From: Parasediminibacterium sp051861445
Lineage (GTDB): Bacteria > Bacteroidota > Bacteroidia > Chitinophagales > Chitinophagaceae
Direction of reading: 5' to 3'
Assembly (NCBI GenBank): GCA_051861445.1
Contig: JBHYCS010000007.1
Coordinates: 62,001 to 126,000, forward strand
DNA length: 64,000 nt
Below the pieces are notes generated by a model. It was given only the letters and a program-made list of their open reading frames with translations, was not told the origin of the DNA and searched no databases. Position numbers and translations under genes: made by a program. Positions within the stretch are counted from its first letter, which is position 1, and every line of letters begins with the position of its first letter. Shown here piece by piece: positions 17,234 to 25,420 of the stretch.

Positions 17234-19510
17234 ATGCAACCTTTTTTTTCTTTTGTAACCAGCAATTGTACCACTATTGGGCTTCCGTTGCGTCGCACAC
17301 TTGTACTGATTAATTTCTATTCAGCAAATAGAACCACTAAGACACAAAATTCACAAAGCTTCACCAAGCCTTTGTGCATCTTCGTGTTCCTCGTGTCTTC
17401 GTGGTTCATTTCTTCTGCACAAACATGGATTTGGTACCCCGGTGATTACGAAATATGGCTCTCTAATCAAATGCAAAATAGAAGAACCGACAGAGCCACT
17501 TTCTTTCCAGTTTTTTGGAAAATCGATAGTCATTATCCCTTGATGGATTTTCATAAAGTATTCGATTTAAAAGAAGCTGAAGAAGTAGAAATATTTGTAG
17601 AAGGTCAATACAATGTAAAGCTAGATGGCAAACCTTTTGAAGGCACACCAACAAAAATTACAGTTCCTGCTGGCAAGCATAAAATCAACATTAAAGTATT
17701 TAATCAGGCAACGCCACCAACCATTTTTGTAAAAGGAAAAACCATTAAAAGTGATGCTACTTGGCTCACCACTTTTGAAGATAAAGAATGGATTGATGAA
17801 ACTGGCAAAACTTCTGATATTTCAGCAACAAAATGGTTAAGTGCTGGCTCATGGAATTTTAATACAGCAACCCAATTGCCTTCTCAATTCAAATTACCAA
17901 CTACACCATTAGAAGCGGTGAGTGTACAAAAAAATGGCAATGCTCAGTTAATAGATTTTGGTAAAGAAACTTTTGGCTTTATAAAATTACATCAACTAAA
18001 AGGCAATGGTAAAGTAAGCATCTATTATGGAGAAAGCAAAGAAGAAGCCTTAGATAAACAAGAAGCCATTACTGTAGATTGGTTAAACGTTAACAATGCA
18101 ACTGCAAAAGATTCTATCATGGTTTTATCCAAAGCATTTCGTTATGTAAATATTATTACAGAAGGCGATGTCAGTTTTGATAAAGTAAGCATGTTGTATG
18201 AATATGCTGATATTGCAGATAAAGGTTCTTTCTCCTGCAACGATGAGCAAATCAACAAGATTTACGATGTAGCCAAATACACCTTGCACTTAAGTACAAG
18301 AGAGTTTTTTATAGATGGTATTAAACGTGATAGATGGGTTTGGAGTGGTGATGCTTACCAAAGTTATTTGATGAATTATTATTTAATGAACGATAAAGCC
18401 ACTGTGGAAAGAACCATGTATGCTTTACGTGGTAAAGATCCTGTAACTGGTCATATCAATACCATTATGGATTATACTTTCTATTGGTTTTTGGGCATTT
18501 ATGATTATTACTTATATACTGGAGATAAAAAATTCATTGAGCAGAACTACGACAAAATGAAAAGCTTGATGGATTATGTGGTGAATCGTAGAAATAAAAA
18601 TGGCTTGCTTGAATGGATGCCTGGCGACTGGATTTTTATTGATTGGGCTGCTGGCTTAAGTAAAAAAGGTGAAGTAAGTTTTGAACAATTACTTTTTGCA
18701 AGAAGTTTAGAAACAATGGCTTTGTGTGCAGAAATAGTTAAAGACAATAACAATGCTACTCAATACAAAAAACTATCAGCAGAATTAAAAACCAAACTCT
18801 TCAACTTGTATTGGAATGAGCAAAAGAAAGCCCTGGTGCATAGTCGAATTGATGGCAAGCAAACAGACAATGTTACACGTTATTCAAACATGTTTACAAT
18901 CTTCTTCAATTACTTTAATGAACAACAAAAGCAAGCAGTCAAAAAATCTGTTTTATTGAACGATAAAATTCAAAAAATTACTACACCCTACATGCATTTT
19001 TATGAGTTAGAAGCTTTATGTGCAATGGGTGAGCAAACCTATGTAACTCAACAAATGAAAGATTACTGGGGAGGCATGTTAAACTTAGGAGCAACAAGCT
19101 TTTGGGAAGAATACAATCCTTCAAAAAATGGTATAGAACATTATGCTATGTATGGTAGAAAGTTTGCTAAAAGTTTGTGTCATGCATGGGGTGCTAGTCC
19201 TATTTACTTATTAGGTAAATATTATTTGGGTGTTAAGCCAACATCTGCAGGTTATGCTACTTATGTTGTTGAGCCCAATCTTGGAGGCTTACAATGGATG
19301 GAAGGGAAAGTGCCAACACCAAATGGAGAAATTTTGATGAAAGTATCCACAAGTGAAATCAAAATTCAATCACCAATTGGAACTGGTAGATTAATTGTAA
19401 AAAGTAAAACAAAACCAACAGGCGTGAACAGCATTTCTAAATCAAACAATCAGTATGAAGTGTTGATTGAAAAAGGAAAGGAGTATGTGATTGGATATAC
19501 TGCTCTTTAA
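17234..19510 (+). CDS. GH78-like alpha-L-rhamnosidase, secreted
   Basis: Exported enzyme of 758 residues related to GH78. Blocks are ADKGSFSCNDEQINKIYDVA (about 333-352), FFIDGIKRDRWVWSGDAYQ (about 358-376; the counterpart of DCPxRxERxxWxGD), GLLEWMPGDW, GATSFWEEYNP (about 619-629) and SLCHAWGASPIYLLGKYYLG, followed by a C-terminal beta-sandwich. An N-terminal jelly-roll precedes the barrel. Divergence in the first block suggests a specificity different from the fusion enzyme at 6183. The start is awkward: the only N-terminal ATG (17234) gives a 61-residue leader made from two repeat elements, with the hydrophobic core CIFVFLVSSWF and SSAQ at its end. A TTG within the repeat could be the true start. 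Confidence 0.8.
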   Translation: MQPFFSFVTSNCTTIGLPLRRTLVLINFYSANRTTKTQNSQSFTKPLCIFVFLVSSWFISSAQTWIWYPGDYEIWLSNQMQNRRTDRATFFPVFWKIDSHYPLMDFHKVFDLKEAEEVEIFVEGQYNVKLDGKPFEGTPTKITVPAGKHKINIKVFNQATPPTIFVKGKTIKSDATWLTTFEDKEWIDETGKTSDISATKWLSAGSWNFNTATQLPSQFKLPTTPLEAVSVQKNGNAQLIDFGKETFGFIKLHQLKGNGKVSIYYGESKEEALDKQEAITVDWLNVNNATAKDSIMVLSKAFRYVNIITEGDVSFDKVSMLYEYADIADKGSFSCNDEQINKIYDVAKYTLHLSTREFFIDGIKRDRWVWSGDAYQSYLMNYYLMNDKATVERTMYALRGKDPVTGHINTIMDYTFYWFLGIYDYYLYTGDKKFIEQNYDKMKSLMDYVVNRRNKNGLLEWMPGDWIFIDWAAGLSKKGEVSFEQLLFARSLETMALCAEIVKDNNNATQYKKLSAELKTKLFNLYWNEQKKALVHSRIDGKQTDNVTRYSNMFTIFFNYFNEQQKQAVKKSVLLNDKIQKITTPYMHFYELEALCAMGEQTYVTQQMKDYWGGMLNLGATSFWEEYNPSKNGIEHYAMYGRKFAKSLCHAWGASPIYLLGKYYLGVKPTSAGYATYVVEPNLGGLQWMEGKVPTPNGEILMKVSTSEIKIQSPIGTGRLIVKSKTKPTGVNSISKSNNQYEVLIEKGKEYVIGYTAL
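17252..17307 (+). repeat. 54-bp GTCGCAC-ACTTGTAC element, copy 3
   Basis: TTTGTAACCAGC, 21 variable bases, then CCGTTGCGTCGCACACTTG-TACT, within the first codons of the rhamnosidase gene. It matches copy 2 in order, orientation and spacing. It is followed by CTATTCAGCAAATA (17318-17331), as at the left edge of the window. Confidence 0.8.
17331..17406 (+). repeat. CACAAAG/CTTTGTG hairpin repeat inside the rhamnosidase signal region
   Basis: GAACCACTAAGACAC at the left and GTGTCTTCGTGGTTC at the right are inverted copies (14 of 15 match). The interior holds TTCACAAAG and CTTTGTGCATC. The whole element is open in frame; the left arm encodes polar residues and the right arm the hydrophobic core. 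Confidence 0.8.
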
Positions 19511-19590
19511 CCACAAGGCACACAAAGGATTTTCACAAAGAACACAAAGTTCGTGTCCCTTGTGTTTTTACTTTGTGTTCTTCGTGGTTA
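19508..19590 (+). repeat. CACAAAG/CTTTGTG hairpin repeat at the end of the rhamnosidase gene
   Basis: TTTAACCACAAGGCACACAA begins at the stop codon and CTTTGTGTTCTTCGTGGTTA ends the element, with complementary CACAAAG and CTTTGTG units between. It could act as a 3' hairpin for the transcript, but no T-run follows. Confidence 0.75.
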
Positions 19591-19618
19591 AACTAGGCTT
19601 CGATAAAAGCATAATAAG

Positions 19619-19648
19619 GTTCAATAGTTATTCAAAAGCTGGTTACAA
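19619..19648 (+). repeat. AAAGCTGGTTACA leader box before GH127
   Basis: GTTCAATAGTTATTC followed by AAAAGCTGGTTACA ends 9 bases before the ATG at 19658. Related boxes sit at the same place before the genes at 1871, 6183 and 21931, so the element forms their 5' leader or translation-initiation region. Confidence 0.7.
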
Positions 19649-19657
19649 AAAAAGAAA

Positions 19658-21667
19658 ATGAAAAAGGGATTACTACTTACAACTTATTACTTACTACTGA
19701 TAACTTTTGTTTCAGCACAAAACAGTTTAGTTAACACATCACAAAGCCCTCATGCAAAATTGAACAGCGTTGGATTGACCGATGTTCAACTTACCAAAGG
19801 CTTTTGGGCAGAGCGTTTTGGCGTTTGTAGAGATGCTATGTTGCCTCAACTCTGGAATATTTATACCAGTGATACCATTTGTTATGCTTTCAAAAATTTT
19901 AAAGTAGCAGCAGGTATAGATTCTGGCAGATTTAGAGGGCCTAGTTTTCATGATGGCGACTTTTATAAAACCTTAGAAGCAGTTGCTGTAATGTATGCTA
20001 ACACTAAAGACAGTAAGTTAGAACAATGGTTGAACAATGCCATAACAGTGATTGCAAAAGCACAGAAAGCTGATGGTTATATTTATACCAAAAGCATCAT
20101 TGAACAACGCAAAACAGGTAAAGAAAAAATGTTTGATGATCAGTTGAGTTTTGAGGCCTACAACTTTGGTCATTTAATGACGTCAGGCTGCATTCACTAC
20201 AGAGCTACTGGAAATAATAGTTTATTGAACATAGCAACTAAAGCAGCCGATTTTTTAATTGGTTTTTATAAAGTAGCAACGCCTGAACAAGCTAGAAATG
20301 CAATTTGTCCTTCTCATTATATGGGTTTGGTAGAATTGTATAGAACCACAAAAGCAACCAAATATTTAGACTTAGTTAATTATTTAATCAACATTCGTGG
20401 TACAGTAGAAGGTACAGATGATAATAGTGATAGAGCACCTTTTAGGAAAATGAATAAAATTGTTGGTCATGCTGTTCGTGCCAATTATTTATGTGCAGGT
20501 GTGGCAGATGTGTATGCTGAAACTGGTGATACAACGTTGATGAAAACCTTAGATAAATTGTGGCATAATGTTACTGAAACCAAAATGTACATTACTGGTG
20601 GTTGTGGTGCCTTATATGATGGTGTAAGTGTTGATGGTACTTCTTATAAACCAGACACTGTTCAAAAAGTACATCAAGCCTATGGAAGAGATTTTCAACT
20701 ACCCAACTTTTCTGCACACAACGAAACCTGTGCAAACATTGGCAATGTATTGTGGAATTGGAGAATGTTTTTGTTGACTGGAGAAAGTAAATACATGGAT
20801 ATAGTAGAGCTAACTTTATACAACAGTGTGTTAAGTGGTGTGAGTTTAGATGGATTAAAATATTTCTACACCAATCCATTGGCAGCCACTAACAATTATC
20901 CATATCATTTACGTTGGGAAGGTGGACGAATACCGTATATCAGCAAATCCAATTGTTGTCCACCCAATGTGGTAAGAACCATTGCAGAAATCAATAACTA
21001 CATGTACAGCATTGCAAATGATGGTTTGTATATCAACATGTATGGCTCTAATAATATTAAAACAACACTGAAAAACGGAAGTGTAATTGCCTTACAACAA
21101 TCAACTGATTATCCTTGGAGTGGTAATGTCAATTTTACCATTCAGCAAGCACCAACAACTGCTACCAATATTTGTTTGAGAATACCAGATTGGTGTAATC
21201 ATGCAACCATTAAAGTAAATGGTATTGCACAAAAAATAGAATACAATACATACACCAAGATTACTAAAAATTGGAAAGTAGGTGATAAAATAGAACTCAT
21301 TTTCGATATGCCTACCATGTTGATGGAATCCAATCCTTTGGTAGAAGAAACTAAAAATCAGGTAGCTATAAAACGTGGTCCATTGGTGTATTGTTTAGAA
21401 AGTACAGATATAAAGAATGCCAACATTTTCAATGTGGTGATTCCTGCAAAAACTCAGTTTGTTATAAAGCCTGTAACCATTGCAAATACTAGTGTTGTAG
21501 GCTTACAAGGTACAGCTCAATTATTGCAAAATAATCACTGGCAAAAAAGTTTATACAAACCCATGAATACCACTACAAAACCCATTAGTATAACATTGAT
21601 TCCATATTATGCTTGGGCAAATAGAGGTAAAACAGATATGAGTGTTTGGTTACCAGTGGTTAGGTGA
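19658..21667 (+). CDS. GH127/GH146 (DUF1680) beta-L-arabinofuranosidase-like, secreted
   Basis: Exported glycosidase of 669 residues in the DUF1680 superfamily, whose characterised members are zinc-dependent, cysteine-nucleophile beta-L-arabinofuranosidases. The signal peptide MKKGLLLTTYYLLLITFVSAQ is followed by VGLTDVQLTKGFWAERFGV. Key blocks are MYITGGCGALYDG (about 310-322), HNETCANIGNVLWNWRMF (about 354-371; the Glu and Cys of ETC match two zinc ligands of the family) and NCCPPNVVRTIAE (about 431-443; the paired Cys give ligand and nucleophile). All expected metal and catalytic positions are therefore present. GH127 and GH146 cannot be separated by eye. The enzyme would remove terminal beta-L-arabinofuranose from plant glycans, consistent with neighbouring rhamnosidases. 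Confidence 0.85.
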   Translation: MKKGLLLTTYYLLLITFVSAQNSLVNTSQSPHAKLNSVGLTDVQLTKGFWAERFGVCRDAMLPQLWNIYTSDTICYAFKNFKVAAGIDSGRFRGPSFHDGDFYKTLEAVAVMYANTKDSKLEQWLNNAITVIAKAQKADGYIYTKSIIEQRKTGKEKMFDDQLSFEAYNFGHLMTSGCIHYRATGNNSLLNIATKAADFLIGFYKVATPEQARNAICPSHYMGLVELYRTTKATKYLDLVNYLINIRGTVEGTDDNSDRAPFRKMNKIVGHAVRANYLCAGVADVYAETGDTTLMKTLDKLWHNVTETKMYITGGCGALYDGVSVDGTSYKPDTVQKVHQAYGRDFQLPNFSAHNETCANIGNVLWNWRMFLLTGESKYMDIVELTLYNSVLSGVSLDGLKYFYTNPLAATNNYPYHLRWEGGRIPYISKSNCCPPNVVRTIAEINNYMYSIANDGLYINMYGSNNIKTTLKNGSVIALQQSTDYPWSGNVNFTIQQAPTTATNICLRIPDWCNHATIKVNGIAQKIEYNTYTKITKNWKVGDKIELIFDMPTMLMESNPLVEETKNQVAIKRGPLVYCLESTDIKNANIFNVVIPAKTQFVIKPVTIANTSVVGLQGTAQLLQNNHWQKSLYKPMNTTTKPISITLIPYYAWANRGKTDMSVWLPVVR

Positions 21668-21707
21668 TTTTATGAAACAAGCGATAGAATAACTATGTAG
21701 CTTCAGT

Positions 21708-21880
21708 GGCGTCGCACTCTTGTACTACATAACTTTATTGAGGCCTAAGTTTTACTACAAGGTACACAAAGGTTTTCGCAAAGAACACAAAGACCTAGTG
21801 TACATTGTGATTTCTTCTTTGGGTTCTTTGTGGTTAAAGAAAAGTTCAGTTGTAATCCAACAGTACAAGTGTGCGACGCC
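21708..21880 (+). repeat. 173-bp MITE-like element with 19-bp inverted termini
   Basis: The left end GGCGTCGCACTCTTGTACT (21708-21726) and the right end AGTACAAGTGTGCGACGCC (21862-21880) are inverted copies matching at 18 of 19 positions. Between them is a CACAAAG/CTTTGTG inverted block (about 21750-21836). No coding capacity and no clear target duplication are visible. The right end continues as the 54-base unit to 21915 with GCTGGTACCA, the leader box of the GH2 gene. Confidence 0.75.
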
Positions 21881-21930
21881 AATGTCGTTCAATTGAAATA
21901 CAAAAGCTGGTACCAAAAAATAAAAAAACA

Positions 21931-24900
21931 ATGTTCAACAAACTCAAACATATTCTTTGTGCTACTTTGAGCCTCTGTGTCTTTGTGGTTCAAACTAAAG
22001 CTCAGCTAATAGACAAATCTCCACCACCAGTGCCAATAGCACCAACAGTGTACAACAGAGAGCCTTATGAGGATCCATTGGTGAGTGGCATAAACAGAGA
22101 AGCTAGCAGAGTAACAGCTTACTCGTTTGCAACGCTGCAAGATGCTTTGCAAAATGATAGAACCAAGAGTGGTAGATACATGAGTTTGAATGGTGATTGG
22201 GATTTTGCTTTTGCTATAAAACCTGGTGATGAGTCTAAAGATTTTTATAAAAATCGGGTAAGTGGCTGGAAGAAAATTTTTGTACCTAGCAATTGGGAAA
22301 TGCAAGGCTATGATAAGCCTATTTATAAAAGTGCAGTGTATCCTTTTCGTCCTGTGAATCCTCCTTATGTTCCTAAAGATTATAATGGAGTTGGCTGTTA
22401 TCAAAGAACGTTTGCAGTGCCTGCTGAATGGAAAAACATGAATGTGAATCTGCATTTTGGTGGCGTAAGCAGTGCTTATAAGGTTTGGCTAAATGGACAA
22501 TTCTTGGGTTATGCAGAAGACAGTTTTTTGGGTAGCGAATTTAACATTACCCCTTATTTGCAAGAGGGAGAAAATGTACTTTCTGTTTGGGTAATTCGTT
22601 GGAGTGATGGTAGTTTTTTAGAAGACCAAGATCAATGGCGTTTGAGTGGAATTCACAGAGAAGTATTTGTACATGCAGAACCTAAGTTGAGAATTGCCGA
22701 CTTTTTTTATCAAACCAAATTGGATAAAAATTATCAAGATGCTGTGCTGAGTATTCGTCCAAGAGTAGAGAATGTATCTGGCAAAACCATGCATGGTTAT
22801 GTGGTGAAAGCTCAATTGTACGATGATCAAAATAATAATGTTTTAGCAAATCCATTAAGCAAAAAAGCCGATGAAATAATTAATGAAATTCATCCACGTT
22901 TAGATAGAGTGAAGTTTGGATTGTTAGAAACAACCATTCAAAATCCCCAAAAATGGAGTGCTGAAGAACCCAATTTATACAAGCTGGTATTGAGTTTGGA
23001 AGATAGTATTGGCAATGTGTTAGAAGTGAAAACTTGTAAGCTTGGATTTAGAAGTATTGAGTTTAGAAAAGAGGACAGTAAGCTGTTAATTAATGGAAAG
23101 TTGACTTATTTGTATGGTGTAAATCGTCCTGACCATCATCCAACAAAAGGCAAGGCTTTAAGTAGAGAAGATATTTTACAAGACATTAAAACCATTAAGC
23201 AGTTCAACTTTAATTGTGTACGCTTAAGTCATTATCCAAGCGATCCTTATTTGTTGGATTTATGTGATGAGTTTGGTATAATGGTTATTGATGAAGCCAA
23301 TTTAGAAACACATGGTTTAGGTGGCAAATTAAGCCATGACGCAAGTTGGGTATCAGCCTATATAGATAGAGCCAGTAGAATGTGTTTGAGAGATAAAAAT
23401 CATCCAAGTATCATTATGTGGAGTTTGGGTAATGAAGCAGGCAGTGGTCCAAACCATGCAGCAATGGCAGCTTGGGTAAAAGATTTTGATATAACAAGAC
23501 CTTTGCATTATGAACCTGCATTGGGTAGCCCCAAAGAAGAAGGTTATATCGATCCAAGTAATCCTGCTTATTTAAAACCCAATGACCATAGCCATCGAGT
23601 TCAAAATCCATTAGATCAATATTATGTAGATGTGGTGAGCAGAATGTATCCTGCATTGTACACAGCTCCTTTATTGGTGAATCAAAAAAATGGAGATCAA
23701 CGTCCTATCTTTTTTTGTGAATATGCTCATGCAATGGGTAATAGTTGTGGCAACTTAACAGACTTTTGGAATCAATGGAGAATCATGCCTAGAGTAATTG
23801 GTGGTTGTATTTGGGAATTTAAAGATCAGGGATTGTTAAAGAAAGATAGTGCAGGTGTTGAATACTATGCTTATGGAGGCGATTATGGAGAAAAGTATTT
23901 CGACAATTTTACTATTAAAGGAATTGTTACTCCTGACGTAAGCCCTAAATCACCTATGTATGAGTGTAAACGAATTTTTCAACCCATAGAATGTACTTGG
24001 GAAAATGGAAAGATAAGGGTGCAAAATAGGAGTGTGGTTGTCAATACCAATCAGTATGATGTACAATTGGTATTAAAAGCCGATGGTGAAATTGTATTCT
24101 CAAAACAACTGCCACTTTTCAATATTTTACCAGAGAAAGATAGCTTGTTTGATGTGGGTGTTTATTTGCCACAAGTAAATTCAACATATACTGAACAGTA
24201 TGTTGAATTACATTTTTTACTAAAAGAATCCAATGCTTGGGCAGAAAAAGGTTTTGAAGTGGCAAGTAATCAATTGAAATATTTTACACCTACAATAAGA
24301 AAGAATTCATTTATTCAAAAGGGTAAACCTAATTTCTTTTTGCAAGAATCTTTGAATGGAGTTACTGTTAATGGAAAGAATTTTTCTATATTTTTCTCTA
24401 CGTTTGATAATGGTTTAAGCTCTTATATGGTTGAGGGAATTGAGCAAATAAAATCTCCATTAATTCCCAACTTCAAACGCCCATTAACCGATAATGATAA
24501 ACGTGGTTGGAAACCACAAAGAAAATTAAAGCAATGGTATGAGTATGAGTTGAAACAAATTTCAATCAATGTAAAAGAATTGCAAGATGGTTTGGTGAAA
24601 GTTTCTATTCAATACAGCCTAATCAATGATAGTGCAACTGTTCAAGTAGATTATACAATTAATGATAAAGGAAGTATTAAAGTAGATTATCAACTGCAGG
24701 TAAAAAATGGCTTGCCCAATACTCCTAAAGTAGGTATGCAAATGGGTATTGAAAGAAGTTTTGAGAACATTGAATGGTATGGGAGAGGACCGTTTGAAAA
24801 TTATCTTGATAAACGAACTGCAGCCGATGTTGGTATTTATCAAAAGCGAATTGATCAATTTATGGAAACCTATATTGTGCCTCAAGAAAGTGGAAATAGA

Positions 24901-25212
24901 ACAGACGTTCGTTGGATGCGTTTCACCAATAACAAGCAAAAAGGATTGTTAGTAGTTGCAGATAGTTTACTTAGTATGAACGCTTCTATTTATACAGATT
25001 CAACTATTCAAAATGCCAAGCATACCAATAAATTAGTGGATGCTGGTTTTGTAAAAGTAGATATTGATTTAATTCAAATGGGTGTTGGTGGCAATGATAG
25101 TTGGAGCGATGTAGCAGCACCATTGGAACAATACCAGATTAAAGCAAAAGATTATCGGTATAGTTTTTATTTAATCCCTTATCAAATGAAAAAGAAAAGT
25201 AAGAATAAATGA
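21931..25212 (+). CDS. GH2 beta-galactosidase, LacZ-like, secreted
   Basis: Exported LacZ-type enzyme, 1093 residues from the ATG at 21931. An in-frame GTG at 21871 would add 20 repeat-coded residues and is rejected. The signal peptide is MFNKLKHILCATLSLCVFVV ending TKAQ, with its core encoded by a CTTTGTG repeat. Domains in order are sugar-binding jelly-roll (RYMSLNGDWDFAFAI, FVPSNWEMQGYDKPIYK), immunoglobulin-like, TIM barrel with acid/base Glu in IIMWSLGNEAGSGPNH (about 493-508) and nucleophile Glu in PIFFCEYAHAMGNSCG (about 591-606), and the beta-galactosidase small-chain region with IEWYGRGPFENYLDKR and PQESGNRTDVRW. It fits a beta-galactosidase acting on beta-D-galactosyl ends. The stop codon overlaps the next small reading frame by ATGA. 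Confidence 0.9.
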   Translation: MFNKLKHILCATLSLCVFVVQTKAQLIDKSPPPVPIAPTVYNREPYEDPLVSGINREASRVTAYSFATLQDALQNDRTKSGRYMSLNGDWDFAFAIKPGDESKDFYKNRVSGWKKIFVPSNWEMQGYDKPIYKSAVYPFRPVNPPYVPKDYNGVGCYQRTFAVPAEWKNMNVNLHFGGVSSAYKVWLNGQFLGYAEDSFLGSEFNITPYLQEGENVLSVWVIRWSDGSFLEDQDQWRLSGIHREVFVHAEPKLRIADFFYQTKLDKNYQDAVLSIRPRVENVSGKTMHGYVVKAQLYDDQNNNVLANPLSKKADEIINEIHPRLDRVKFGLLETTIQNPQKWSAEEPNLYKLVLSLEDSIGNVLEVKTCKLGFRSIEFRKEDSKLLINGKLTYLYGVNRPDHHPTKGKALSREDILQDIKTIKQFNFNCVRLSHYPSDPYLLDLCDEFGIMVIDEANLETHGLGGKLSHDASWVSAYIDRASRMCLRDKNHPSIIMWSLGNEAGSGPNHAAMAAWVKDFDITRPLHYEPALGSPKEEGYIDPSNPAYLKPNDHSHRVQNPLDQYYVDVVSRMYPALYTAPLLVNQKNGDQRPIFFCEYAHAMGNSCGNLTDFWNQWRIMPRVIGGCIWEFKDQGLLKKDSAGVEYYAYGGDYGEKYFDNFTIKGIVTPDVSPKSPMYECKRIFQPIECTWENGKIRVQNRSVVVNTNQYDVQLVLKADGEIVFSKQLPLFNILPEKDSLFDVGVYLPQVNSTYTEQYVELHFLLKESNAWAEKGFEVASNQLKYFTPTIRKNSFIQKGKPNFFLQESLNGVTVNGKNFSIFFSTFDNGLSSYMVEGIEQIKSPLIPNFKRPLTDNDKRGWKPQRKLKQWYEYELKQISINVKELQDGLVKVSIQYSLINDSATVQVDYTINDKGSIKVDYQLQVKNGLPNTPKVGMQMGIERSFENIEWYGRGPFENYLDKRTAADVGIYQKRIDQFMETYIVPQESGNRTDVRWMRFTNNKQKGLLVVADSLLSMNASIYTDSTIQNAKHTNKLVDAGFVKVDIDLIQMGVGGNDSWSDVAAPLEQYQIKAKDYRYSFYLIPYQMKKKSKNK
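21951..21992 (+). repeat. CTTTGTG repeat block encoding the GH2 signal-peptide core
   Basis: TATTCTTTGTGCTACTTTG followed by AGCCTCTGTGTCTTTGTGGT and TCA. Read here as TGT GTC TTT GTG GTT CAA (CVFVVQ). Confidence 0.75.
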
Positions 25213-25313
25213 AGAATCTGAACCACAAAGGCACAAAGGCACTAAGTTTCACGAAGTATTTCTTTGTACTTCTTTGTGTACTTAGTGTCTTGGTGGTTCA
25301 AGCACAGAAATAG
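25209..25313 (+). CDS. orphan 34-residue signal-peptide micro-ORF
   Basis: An ATG overlaps the GH2 stop as ATGA, and the frame runs 34 codons to TAG at 25311-25313. The product starts MKNLNHKGTKALSFTK, continues with the hydrophobic stretch YFFVLLCVLSVLVV and ends QAQK. It is closely parallel to residues 1-34 of the GH106 protein (MKYLNHKGTTALCFTK, then TFFVLLCVLCVSVA, then NSQK). It therefore looks like a complete exported signal peptide without a mature protein. Translation by coupling to the GH2 gene is possible but unproven. It may equally be a non-functional remnant of a duplicated gene start. The coding sequence is itself a CACAAAG/CTTTGTG hairpin repeat. Confidence 0.5.
   Translation: MKNLNHKGTKALSFTKYFFVLLCVLSVLVVQAQK
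25220..25299 (+). repeat. CACAAAG/CTTTGTG hairpin repeat, copy between GH2 and GH106
   Basis: GAACCACAAAGGCACAAAGG opens and TTAGTGTCTTGGTGGTTC closes an 80-bp inverted repeat, with GGCACTAAG and CTTAGTGTC also complementary. Its paralogue at 25432-25510 lies 212 bp downstream and forms the GH106 signal-peptide region. Confidence 0.8.
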
Positions 25314-25420
25314 AAAGACTTTGATAGCTTTAAAAATACAAAATGAGGATAAAAGATTATTTGTATAGTTCTATTCAAAGCCTTGTTAAATGAAAAGTAA
25401 AAATTAAAAAGTAAGTATTA

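Noticed and set aside
19508..19590. Ordinary Rho-independent terminator after the rhamnosidase
   Set aside because: There is a hairpin but no T-run, and the sequence is a dispersed repeat also found inside coding regions.
21871..21930. GTG start adding 20 residues to the LacZ-like GH2
   Set aside because: The extra codons lie in the inverted 54-bp repeat and precede a normal signal peptide starting at the ATG at 21931.
22006..22455. 149-codon open frame on the minus strand inside GH2
   Set aside because: It is antisense to a strongly conserved enzyme, has no family-like motifs and no promoter; a shadow frame.
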